Shown here: positions 17,240 through 24,009 of the stretch, piece after piece
Layout of the letters: each line of letters begins with the position of its first letter
Numbering within the stretch: position 1 is the first letter of the stretch
Origin: Sphingopyxis sp.
Lineage (GTDB): Bacteria > Pseudomonadota > Alphaproteobacteria > Sphingomonadales > Sphingomonadaceae
Assembly (NCBI GenBank): GCA_016463225.1
Contig: JAEMRT010000012.1
Coordinates: 1 to 36,614 of the forward strand
Direction of reading: 5' to 3'
Length of the DNA stretch: 36,614 bases
The notes under the pieces: generated by a model
Databases searched by the model: none
What the model saw: the letters and a program-made list of their open reading frames with translations, nothing else
What the model was told of the DNA's origin: nothing
Translations under genes and position numbers: made by a program

Positions 17240-18487
17240 ATGCTTAAGGGGGTCATTTTTTCGCTGCACGATGTTCTGCTGAAGGAGGGGGCGATCGATG
17301 CGGCCCTTTTCGACGAGACGATCAGGCTGCTGCGCTTTCTGCTGAGCCGTAGTGTGAAGCCCGTATTCATCGGAAATCACGACTGGACAGTGACGTCGAA
17401 AGGTCAAAGCAGGCCATTTCGCGAGCTGCTGGAGGAGCGAATTGGTCCAGTCGGCTACTATGTAGCCGGGCGCGACGGCATGCCGTACAAGCCCAAGGCG
17501 GATGCGACGGCGCATGTGCAGGCGGATCAGGGATGGGACCGCCGGGAGGTCATCTACGTCGGCAACAGTCCCAACGACATGAAGACGGCGGCCAATGGCC
17601 GGCTCATGTTTCTCAATGCCATGTGGCACAGCAATGCCACCCCTTACGGGTTTCAGTTCAACTCGCCCCTTGATATCGCCCGCTTTGTCGATTGCCTGTG
17701 TCTCGGCCTCAAGGACTGGTTCTGGGCGCTCGAGAAGGATGATTTACGGGTTTATGCGCTGGCACCCTTCACCACGATGTCGGCCAGATACGCACAGGCT
17801 CATGCCTATTCGGAAAATGCCCGTTCGACGTCGAAACATGGCATAGGCGACGCCAATTTCTGGGGCCGCTTGTTGATCGCTCGCGTCTATTTTTCGGGCC
17901 TCGTCGATGAGATCGACTATATTGCCGCCTATCCGGGCCACGCGCCTGATTCAAAGCCCACCGTGATCGCGGACGCGCTCAACATACTCGGCCAGTCGCA
18001 GCGCAAAAGCTATATGCCCGACCTCGTCGTTCGGCACAAAAAGGCTGTAAAATCCCAGACCGCGCGCTCGTCTGGAGGATCTGTAGGCGTCGAAAACCAG
18101 GTGAACACGATCATGCTAAACCGCACGCCGACACGCGGCGTTGCAGGTCCAACCTACAAAAACCCTCCTGTCCGGGCGGGCAAGACCGTCTTACTGGTCG
18201 ATGATATCTGCACCGAAGGAAACAGCTTCGAGGCAGGCCGGGCCTTCATCGACGCAACCGGGGCCAGGACGATCTGCCTGAGCTGGCTGAAAACCATCAA
18301 TACCGACTATCGGGCGATCGTGCGCCCGATCCCATCTATAGATCCCTATCGACCAGTAACGGGCTCCGGCTCGATCGCCACCACGCCCCACGGGTATAGC
18401 AGCGCCATACGGACCGCAGGGGCGACGACGGATCTCGCCGCTATCCATAATCGATATTCCTCCTGGGCTTGGCCAGAAGGGATATGA
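17240..18487 (+). CDS. HAD-like / phosphoribosyltransferase fusion protein
   Basis: 415 residues from ATG 17240; the frame extends back to 17201 into the DprA gene, but GAAGGATAGG just before 17240 supports this start. The N-terminal 150 residues have a HAD fold: motif I region VIFSLHDVLL (5-14) and motif IV VIYVGNSPNDMKTAA (104-118). In active HADs motif I is DxD; here the positions are Ser8 and His10, so phosphatase activity is probably lost. The C-terminal half carries a PRTase PRPP loop, VLLVDDICTEGNS (317-329), with an inserted segment near 265-315. It is the last gene of the DprA-PRTase-DprA-HAD/PRTase operon and ends 21 bp from the converging RES gene. Confidence 0.82.
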   Translation: MLKGVIFSLHDVLLKEGAIDAALFDETIRLLRFLLSRSVKPVFIGNHDWTVTSKGQSRPFRELLEERIGPVGYYVAGRDGMPYKPKADATAHVQADQGWDRREVIYVGNSPNDMKTAANGRLMFLNAMWHSNATPYGFQFNSPLDIARFVDCLCLGLKDWFWALEKDDLRVYALAPFTTMSARYAQAHAYSENARSTSKHGIGDANFWGRLLIARVYFSGLVDEIDYIAAYPGHAPDSKPTVIADALNILGQSQRKSYMPDLVVRHKKAVKSQTARSSGGSVGVENQVNTIMLNRTPTRGVAGPTYKNPPVRAGKTVLLVDDICTEGNSFEAGRAFIDATGARTICLSWLKTINTDYRAIVRPIPSIDPYRPVTGSGSIATTPHGYSSAIRTAGATTDLAAIHNRYSSWAWPEGI

Positions 18488-18508
18488 TCGATCAACCACC
18501 GCTGCCTG

Positions 18509-19672
18509 TTAAGCGTCGAGCTTCCGGTCACTTAGCCCGGGCGTTAGCAGGCTGGGAGATTGGGGTGCATCGTAGCTCACGGCGCGGATGTGATGGACGG
18601 CTGAATGACTGTCGACAAAGTTCGCACACAGGGTGTCGAACAGGCAGAAGTTGACGCCATCGGACACTGAACTGCGGTACTGAACACCGTCAAAGCCTTT
18701 ATCCTTGAGAACCTGGGTCAAAAGCTGCGTAAGCAGGTACCCGGCCTTGTCCTCCGGAATGACAGGCGTGCTCATCAAGCGATCAAGGGCCTGGATGATA
18801 TCATATTGATCCAGGCGGTACTCGTTCTGCGAGAAGAGAGCGATATCCGGATCAAAGTCGGCAAGTTTGAGATCTCTGGTAGTTTCAAATCCGCCAACAG
18901 ACACAAAATGCCCAGGGTGCGGCCTGATCTCGGCCAATGCAGTATAGGTCTTCGATGCAAGATAGAGGACCGGCTCCCCTGCACGATTCAGTCGCCCATG
19001 ACCGGGCGTGGGAGATGCGCCTATGGCAGCGCCAACGTAAGGCTGGTGCCGGATCTCGCTATTGAACCCATCAAAATGCTGAAACGTCGCTTCTACGCCG
19101 ACCCGCGCCCGCATGCCGATCGTGCGAGCAGGCAGGGTGAATGTAAGGTCCGGCAGTGCGGGAGCGATCAAGGCCCCGAGATCGGGAGCGACGTCGTCGA
19201 ATTTTTCCGTGAGCAAGCGGTTCGCCAGGTCTCGCAAAATCCTCGGATCGGATCGAGATATCGCGAATTGTAGCTGTGGACCGCCTTCTTCGTCGAAGCC
19301 ACCATATATCGCTATGCCTTTGTCGGGCTCCGGATAGCCCGGTTCTTCGAGCAGAAAATGAAATTCATCTTGATAGGTGTCGTCTACAGGCGGCGCGACA
19401 ACTGGGTTATCATCGGCTTCCAGAAGACTTGCGGCGCTGTTACCGCCCCAATGAGAGTTATAGTCGAACTCATCCCAATAATAACGAATGAGCGCGCGCA
19501 ACAACATTACCATCGGCTCAAGATCTTTAGGGTCCCGGACCAGCACATCATCCCTGCAACAACGCGCACATATGCCGTTGACTGACTTCGCTTCGATAAT
19601 CCGTTTTAGACTGAGATGCCGAGCGCAATCTTTGCAGATACTTACATCAACATCATCTTCGATCGTCGTCAC
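18509..19672 (-). CDS. RES-domain protein with N-terminal zinc ribbon / HEPN-like region
   Basis: 387 residues from GTG 19672, with AAGG 8-11 nt upstream. The N-terminus has CKDC (13-16) and CARCC (35-39), a zinc ribbon, followed by a helical region with RALIRYYWDEFDYNS like the HEPN/RES N-terminal domain. The RES domain covers about 188-362: GEPVLYLASKTYTALAEIRP (232-251), GHFVSVGGF (254-262) and DKGFDGVQYRSS with NFCLF at 341-345. RES domains consume NAD+ as toxins of Xre/RES systems and related ADP-ribosylating effectors. No antitoxin gene is adjacent, so control may come from the N-terminal domain. Base composition seems less GC-rich than the conjugation block. NADase activity is family knowledge, not shown here. 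Confidence 0.85.
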   Translation of the reverse strand: MTTIEDDVDVSICKDCARHLSLKRIIEAKSVNGICARCCRDDVLVRDPKDLEPMVMLLRALIRYYWDEFDYNSHWGGNSAASLLEADDNPVVAPPVDDTYQDEFHFLLEEPGYPEPDKGIAIYGGFDEEGGPQLQFAISRSDPRILRDLANRLLTEKFDDVAPDLGALIAPALPDLTFTLPARTIGMRARVGVEATFQHFDGFNSEIRHQPYVGAAIGASPTPGHGRLNRAGEPVLYLASKTYTALAEIRPHPGHFVSVGGFETTRDLKLADFDPDIALFSQNEYRLDQYDIIQALDRLMSTPVIPEDKAGYLLTQLLTQVLKDKGFDGVQYRSSVSDGVNFCLFDTLCANFVDSHSAVHHIRAVSYDAPQSPSLLTPGLSDRKLDA

Positions 19673-19818
19673 AGATAACCTTCTAGATTCTTTAGCGCTA
19701 TCGCGGCGTTAGCCAATAGCGATAACTGAGAATCACTAGCAACCCCTATGTTGCGCTTCTCGGTTTTTCGTAACGGCTGTAAAACGAATGACGGGTTCAG
19801 CTATATGGAGCGCGAAGC

Positions 19819-20625
19819 TTGAGCAACGACGAAATTCTTCCAAAAGAACATCCCGACCTTCGCGAAATCTACCAACGCTACGGGTGCTGCATGGCGTACA
19901 TCGCAGTCGAGATGAACGGAGATGAGCAGATAGGCAGTGCATTTCATGTCGGTGAGGGAGTCTTTGTAACCGCTCGGCATGTCGTCGAAGGCGCCCACAT
20001 TAAGGAAATGCGCCTGACAAATCCCGGACTTTACTACCGCTCCGATCTCTACCCGAAAAACGCCGACGGGAGCTATATGATCGGGCCGGATTCGCCACGG
20101 TTGTGCGACCGGTCAGACGGCTTGCTGAGCGTGATCGAGGGACCATGGTTCCACGAGGATGAGAGAATCGACGTAGCGATCGTCCGCGTGTCGGGGATGC
20201 AGCCAGAAGCTCATTTCATACCGCTGGGAGATCATCTTGACGACTGGATAGGCAATGGTGACTTTGAACTGAGCGAAGTGCTCGTACTGGGTTATCCGCC
20301 CATCCCTTTTACACGAGAGCCCGCGCTTATTGCGGCTGCATCTTATGTTAACGCCGTCGTTGACCTCGATCTGAGAGGCAATCCCTTTGTCCACTTCCTG
20401 CTGTCAGGAGTTCCCAGAGGCGGGTTCAGCGGCGGCGTGGCATTATCGCGATGGGGCTTTGCACTTGGTGTCGTCACGCAAAGTCTGCTCAATCAGGTCG
20501 GCCCTGCCGAACTGGGTTATTTCGCCGCCACATCGATCGGAGTTGTATGGGAATGTTTGGCACAGTCGAAGATGATGCCTCTTAAGCAGAGGGAGCGCTG
20601 GCGCGGGCTCTGGGATGACGTGTGA
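19819..20625 (+). CDS. Trypsin-like serine protease
   Basis: 268 residues from a TTG start with GGAG 8 nt upstream; no in-frame ATG fits. Catalytic residues are readable: His54 (GVFVTARHVVEG), Asp118 (RIDVAIV) and Ser204 (GGFSGG), in the order and spacing of the chymotrypsin fold. There is no signal peptide, membrane segment or PDZ domain, so it should act in the cytoplasm, unlike DegP-type proteases. Single-domain cytoplasmic proteases of this sort are known effectors in bacterial conflict systems. The small gene after it starts GTGA-coupled to its stop codon (in the frame that is later broken). It is divergent from the RES gene, 146 bp apart, which suggests shared regulation. Confidence 0.85.
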   Translation: MSNDEILPKEHPDLREIYQRYGCCMAYIAVEMNGDEQIGSAFHVGEGVFVTARHVVEGAHIKEMRLTNPGLYYRSDLYPKNADGSYMIGPDSPRLCDRSDGLLSVIEGPWFHEDERIDVAIVRVSGMQPEAHFIPLGDHLDDWIGNGDFELSEVLVLGYPPIPFTREPALIAAASYVNAVVDLDLRGNPFVHFLLSGVPRGGFSGGVALSRWGFALGVVTQSLLNQVGPAELGYFAATSIGVVWECLAQSKMMPLKQRERWRGLWDDV

Positions 20626-20866
20626 GGCGAGACCGCAGGCGTTTACGCCGAGCCTATGAACTGATCGAGTGTTTTGCCGCCAACATTATGGGGCCGGTAG
20701 TGTTGAACACGTGTCCATGCTTATGAAGCAGCATGGTGAGAACGCACCGCGCAAAGTGGCCGAACGGATCGGTTCCCTCGCGGTTGAGGGAGACATGGCT
20801 GGCGTGGCGCTATGGAAAGACATTGCACGCCGGATGGACATGATGATGCGATCACGCGCTCAATAG
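20622..20866 (+). pseudogene. Small DUF6961-like gene, probably broken by a -1 frameshift
   Basis: Read from a GTG at 20622 that overlaps the protease stop codon (GTGA), the frame gives VRRDRRRLRRAYELIECFAA and then loses sense. The next frame, openable from GTG 20669, reads QHYGAGSVEHVSMLMKQHG and then ENAPRKVAERIGSLAVEGD and GVALWKDIARRM. The second part resembles short alphaproteobacterial DUF6961-type proteins of unknown function. Adding one C at 20680-20681 would join both into one protein of about 80 residues. Either the gene is broken, the assembly dropped a C, or a shorter 65-residue protein starts at 20669. No function is known. Confidence 0.55.
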
Positions 20867-20891
20867 CCGGTCATCGCCTTAGCCATTACAC

Positions 20892-21506
20892 TCAAGGCAA
20901 TGGGGGCAATGTTCGCAGCAAGCGTATATAGGTGGCGAGCCGCGCCTTTCGCCGGGCATGAAACTGCCGGACGTGCTTGGCCAATGCTGAGGCCGTCGCA
21001 GTTTCGACTGCCGATTCTAGCTCAGCCAATTCTTCGCTCGTTTTCCCAATCACGCGTTCATCCAGCTGGCGCATGGCATGGAGCCGATCATTGGCGCTTT
21101 CAACAGCGCGGGTGAACGCACTATTGCCTTGCCTCAAGGCCAGACGGAGAAAAAGTCGCGCGGTCCGTTCGGGCACATCCGATGCATCATGCTCCAACGT
21201 CGTGACACTGCCGATAGATGATCCTGGCTTGCGGATGGCCAGCAGGGCAAGTGCGGCGTTCCAGTCGAGCAGGTCACGCAACATACTCTCGTCGAGCGAC
21301 GGCACGTAGAAGCCGCCGCCTGCGATGGCTTCGACCAGTCCTTCCCCTGTCAGCCGGTTGAGAACGTCCCGGACAGGCGTGATGCTGACATGCATGTCGT
21401 CTGCAAGCCGGGCAGCCTCCAGACGCTGCCCAGGACGGAATCCGCCATCGATCAGGCGCTGCTTGAGCGTCTGGTAGCTGCGCTCGAGAATTTGCGCGGG
21501 ACTCAC
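20892..21506 (-). CDS. GntR-family transcriptional regulator (FadR-like)
   Basis: 204 residues from GTG 21506, which overlaps the dioxygenase stop codon (GTGA). The winged helix-turn-helix fills residues 1-70: FRPGQRLEAARLADDMHVSI with TPVRDVLNRLTGEGLVEA and GGGFYVPSL. The rest (about 75-195) is a helical FCD-like ligand domain but lacks the clear metal-binding His/Asp set of FadR-type FCD proteins. It is the third gene of the luxI-phyH operon, so it may regulate that operon in response to a small molecule, perhaps the product of the dioxygenase. A 12-bp palindrome at 23086-23097 upstream of luxI is a candidate operator. Confidence 0.88.
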   Translation of the reverse strand: MSPAQILERSYQTLKQRLIDGGFRPGQRLEAARLADDMHVSITPVRDVLNRLTGEGLVEAIAGGGFYVPSLDESMLRDLLDWNAALALLAIRKPGSSIGSVTTLEHDASDVPERTARLFLRLALRQGNSAFTRAVESANDRLHAMRQLDERVIGKTSEELAELESAVETATASALAKHVRQFHARRKARLATYIRLLRTLPPLP

Positions 21507-22432
21507 CCGCCCTTGCCCGCGCCATTGTCTTCCAGCCAGGGCCTGTCGTTCCCTGGCACCTGTCGGCTAAGGTAATGATCGACCAGATCCATCTGGTCGG
21601 GCCGGAGCGCATCGATTGCGGCAATATGCGCAGGTATCTCGTCCCTGAGCAGGATCGAGGGACATTGCCCCTCATAATTGCCCAGATTGGGGCGATGCTG
21701 GGCATATCCCACCAGGGCGGCCAGCGTTGGCGAGAAGGTTCGCGCAACCGGTGGCGGATAGGCAAGCCAGGGATTCTCATAGGGCTTGAGCCAGCCCAGC
21801 GAATAGCCGGTGACGATCGCGCGCCTGACCTCGCTCGTGTTGTTTCCGCCCGCGCCGTGCAGCGTCGAACCCAGAAACAGGATCGCGGACCCTGGCAGAC
21901 AGGTCGCCGCGATCGGCTCGTCATAATCCTGCCGGGCCATGCCGGACGCACCATGGCTTCCGGGATAGAGTTGGGTCGCGCCATTGTCCGCCGTGAACGG
22001 GGTGATCGGCCACATGACATTGAGCAGATATTCATGCGCGCCTTTAGCGCCCTGCCACATGTCGTGATCGCGATGCGGTAATTGCGTCAGGGCGCCGGGA
22101 TGGATTTCGATGGCCTGGGCGACATTGAGCTGGATCCGGTCGCATGCGGGGCTCAATATTTCGTGCGCGATTCCGATGATGAGCGGGTCTTCCACCAGCG
22201 GCGCCATATGGTGGCTACGGCGCAGGAGGCCGCCAAAACGCTTGGTTCGCTCGCCATAGAAGCCGCCCTCGCAAAAGGGCGTCGCTTCGAAGATGGGCGA
22301 AAGATCCCGCTCCAGCGCCAGAATCGCGGAAGGCGAATGAAGGGTGGGTATGATGCAGAAGCCATCACGCAATAGGCGACCGGTCCAATATTGCACCGAG
22401 GCCAGATGATCGATCGTTTCGAGCGGGTTCAT
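21503..22432 (-). CDS. PhyH-family Fe(II)/2-oxoglutarate dioxygenase
   Basis: 309 residues from ATG 22432, coupled to luxI by an ATGA overlap. The iron-binding triad is His120 and Asp122 (LPHRDHDMW) with His192 (STLHGAGGNN); Arg203 or Arg204 would bind 2-oxoglutarate. The fold is the phytanoyl-CoA dioxygenase double-stranded beta-helix. The luxI-phyH pairing is a recurrent arrangement in sphingomonads (from memory), and its substrate is not known to me. It could hydroxylate the acyl chain of the homoserine lactone or an acyl precursor, which would change the signal's identity. This is inference from gene order only. Confidence 0.88.
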   Translation of the reverse strand: MNPLETIDHLASVQYWTGRLLRDGFCIIPTLHSPSAILALERDLSPIFEATPFCEGGFYGERTKRFGGLLRRSHHMAPLVEDPLIIGIAHEILSPACDRIQLNVAQAIEIHPGALTQLPHRDHDMWQGAKGAHEYLLNVMWPITPFTADNGATQLYPGSHGASGMARQDYDEPIAATCLPGSAILFLGSTLHGAGGNNTSEVRRAIVTGYSLGWLKPYENPWLAYPPPVARTFSPTLAALVGYAQHRPNLGNYEGQCPSILLRDEIPAHIAAIDALRPDQMDLVDHYLSRQVPGNDRPWLEDNGAGKGG

Positions 22433-23076
22433 GACAGCATGTCTCCCGCGCGTGCCGATGGTTCGAGGTCGCTACCGATCAGGGCGAAACGGATCGGCTC
22501 GTACACGCCATTGGCACGCAGCTTGTCGATGGTTGTATGATCGATACGAATATGGAGGCCCACCAAAAGGTCGCGGCCATGACGTACCGATGGTCCGAGC
22601 GCCCTGCAATCCCAGCCGAAACGGGCGATCTGATCGAACCAAGCCTGCTCGGCGACACCGGTATAGTCGGTGATCCCATGTCGGATGGCGTGGTCGGCCA
22701 GCGTGCTGACCAACTGATTGCGCGCGCTGCGCCGCTCGGCCGATCGCTGATGCCGGTCAAGACAGAAGCGCGTGATTTCCCGGATGTTAGGCCCGGTCGG
22801 GACAATGCCGCTACAAAGATGCGGATAGAGATGCCCCAATATGTGCTCGCACTCCGTGCGCAGCAATCGCGCGGATGCGCGATGGACATGGTCGGGGCCA
22901 AGGAGGATCAGATATTCGGCATCCGGCGTATCGAACTGGTCCACCTCGAACCGGTCGGCAAGGACGGGCAGATCCCAGCCCAGAAGGTCGATGAAGACCT
23001 CCTTGCGGGCAGCAAACATCGCACGCATGGCGGCGCTTTCGCGCGCGCCATGACCGTGATCGGTCATTTCCATCAT
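22429..23076 (-). CDS. luxI: Acyl-homoserine-lactone synthase (LuxI family)
   Basis: 215 residues from ATG 23076, with GGGAG 6 nt upstream (complement of 23083-23087); the frame is open 63 bp further but without a site. The invariant LuxI residues are all present: Arg24 and Phe28 (ARKEVFID), Trp34, Glu44, Asp46 and Asp49 (FEVDQFD), Arg70 (SARLLRTE), Glu100 and Arg103 (REITRFCL). It makes an N-acyl homoserine lactone from SAM and an acyl donor. No LuxR gene is in the window, so the receptor is elsewhere. Such synthases often control conjugation of plasmids, which suits the transfer genes next to it. First gene of the luxI-phyH-gntR operon. Confidence 0.93.
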   Translation of the reverse strand: MMEMTDHGHGARESAAMRAMFAARKEVFIDLLGWDLPVLADRFEVDQFDTPDAEYLILLGPDHVHRASARLLRTECEHILGHLYPHLCSGIVPTGPNIREITRFCLDRHQRSAERRSARNQLVSTLADHAIRHGITDYTGVAEQAWFDQIARFGWDCRALGPSVRHGRDLLVGLHIRIDHTTIDKLRANGVYEPIRFALIGSDLEPSARAGDMLS

Positions 23077-23085
23077 GGCAGGCTC

Positions 23086-23097
23086 CCTTATGTAAGG
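23086..23097. promoter_or_regulatory. 12-bp palindrome at the luxI ribosome-binding site
   Basis: CCTTATGTAAGG has perfect 5-bp arms around two bases and overlaps the luxI ribosome site by two bases. Its size and symmetry fit a GntR-type operator; the GntR protein encoded in the same operon is the obvious candidate. No experiment is implied. Confidence 0.35.
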
Positions 23098-23120
23098 TCC
23101 GGCAAGGACAGCAGAAGGGG

Positions 23121-23140
23121 CTTGGCTCTCACATACCAAG
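23121..23140. promoter_or_regulatory. Lux-box-like 20-bp dyad upstream of luxI
   Basis: CTTGG and CCAAG form perfect 5-bp outer arms of a 20-bp element 45-64 bp before the luxI start, the length and location usual for LuxR binding sites. The inner ten bases are not symmetric, so the match is weak. Confidence 0.3.
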
Positions 23141-23261
23141 AAATGGGGGGACGGCTGGGCCAGCCGCTACGCCATAGCCGCCAAAAGCCCGATTTTGCTC
23201 GACGATGACGCGCGAAATTGGCAACCGATGCCATTCAAGACACAGATGAAAGACTGACCCC

Positions 23262-23537
23262 ATGAACTCTTCCGAACTCGTAGACGCGGTGGCGAGCGCG
23301 ACCGGCACCACCAAGGCCGAAGCCAAGAAGATCATCGACGCCACCTTCGGCGCGATCGGCGATGCCGTCGGCAAGGGTGAGGAAGTCGCGGTCAACGGGT
23401 TTGGGAAATTCAAGCTGAAGCTCAATGTTGCGCGCGAGGGCAAGAATCCGCGTACCGGCGAACCCCTGTCGATCCCCGCTTCCAAGGGGCTCGGCTTTTC
23501 CGCTGCCAAAGCGGTCAAGGACAAGCTGAACGGCTGA
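23262..23537 (+). CDS. HU/IHF-family nucleoid protein
   Basis: 91 residues from ATG 23262. It is a full-length HU-type protein: MNSSELVDAVASATGTTKAE at the N-terminus, the helical dimer core, the central VNGFGKFKL signature (44-52), a DNA-binding arm with GKNPRTGEPLSIPAS (60-74) and the closing helix. It bends and compacts DNA non-specifically; element-borne HU proteins can assist replication, recombination or silencing of the incoming DNA. It is transcribed away from luxI and toward the end of the transfer operon, separated from that by a strong hairpin. Confidence 0.95.
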   Translation: MNSSELVDAVASATGTTKAEAKKIIDATFGAIGDAVGKGEEVAVNGFGKFKLKLNVAREGKNPRTGEPLSIPASKGLGFSAAKAVKDKLNG

Positions 23538-23544
23538 TACAGGT

Positions 23545-23570
23545 GCCGACGGCCCTCATCGGCCGTCGGC
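23545..23570. terminator. Bidirectional terminator-like hairpin
   Basis: GCCGACGGCC and GGCCGTCGGC form a perfect 10-bp stem with a 6-nt loop between the HU gene and the end of the converging transfer operon. There is no clear U-tract on either side, so it may terminate weakly or need a factor. Confidence 0.65.
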
Positions 23571-23577
23571 TGCCATC

Positions 23578-24009
23578 CTAGCTTTGATCGGGTTCTTCAC
23601 CGCCGAAGTCCTGCCCGATCTCGTCGATCAGGCGCGGACCTGCTTCCATGCGGTTGGCCAGCGCCTCCACATAGCCTGTCCAGCGGATATTGGCGTCCGC
23701 AAGCGCGGCGCGGCGCGCTTCCTTTGGCAATGCCGGATTCTGTAGCATCCACGCATGCACGAACAGGGCGAGCGCTTCGCCGTTCAGGGCATTTTGCCAT
23801 CCCTGCCGCTGCATCTCCCGGTTCAGGCGATCGAGACGCCGCCCGATAGCCGCCTCAAGCCGATCGGACCCGTCGGCAGACAGGAAGGAAGCAAGTGCTG
23901 CCTCGACGACAAGCGCCTGGGGCTTGCGCTTTCGCCGCGCATAGTCCGCCATCTGCATCGAAATCTCCGGCGAGAGGCGGATCGTGTGCTTGATCTTGAG
24001 CCCACTCAT
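23578..24009 (-). CDS. Ribbon-helix-helix protein downstream of traG
   Basis: 143 residues from ATG 24009, overlapping the traG stop by 4 bp (ATGA). The first 45 residues look like a CopG-type ribbon-helix-helix: KIKHTIRLSPEISMQMADYA followed by a helix ending AALASFLSA. The remainder is helical (RLEAAIGRRLDRLNREMQRQ) and acidic at the end. A CopG-like gene next to traG is a standing feature of alphaproteobacterial trb-type conjugation loci, where it is thought to regulate transfer genes or help at the relaxosome. The trb genes that usually come next are missing here; the HU gene converges instead. Confidence 0.8.
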   Translation of the reverse strand: MSGLKIKHTIRLSPEISMQMADYARRKRKPQALVVEAALASFLSADGSDRLEAAIGRRLDRLNREMQRQGWQNALNGEALALFVHAWMLQNPALPKEARRAALADANIRWTGYVEALANRMEAGPRLIDEIGQDFGGEEPDQS

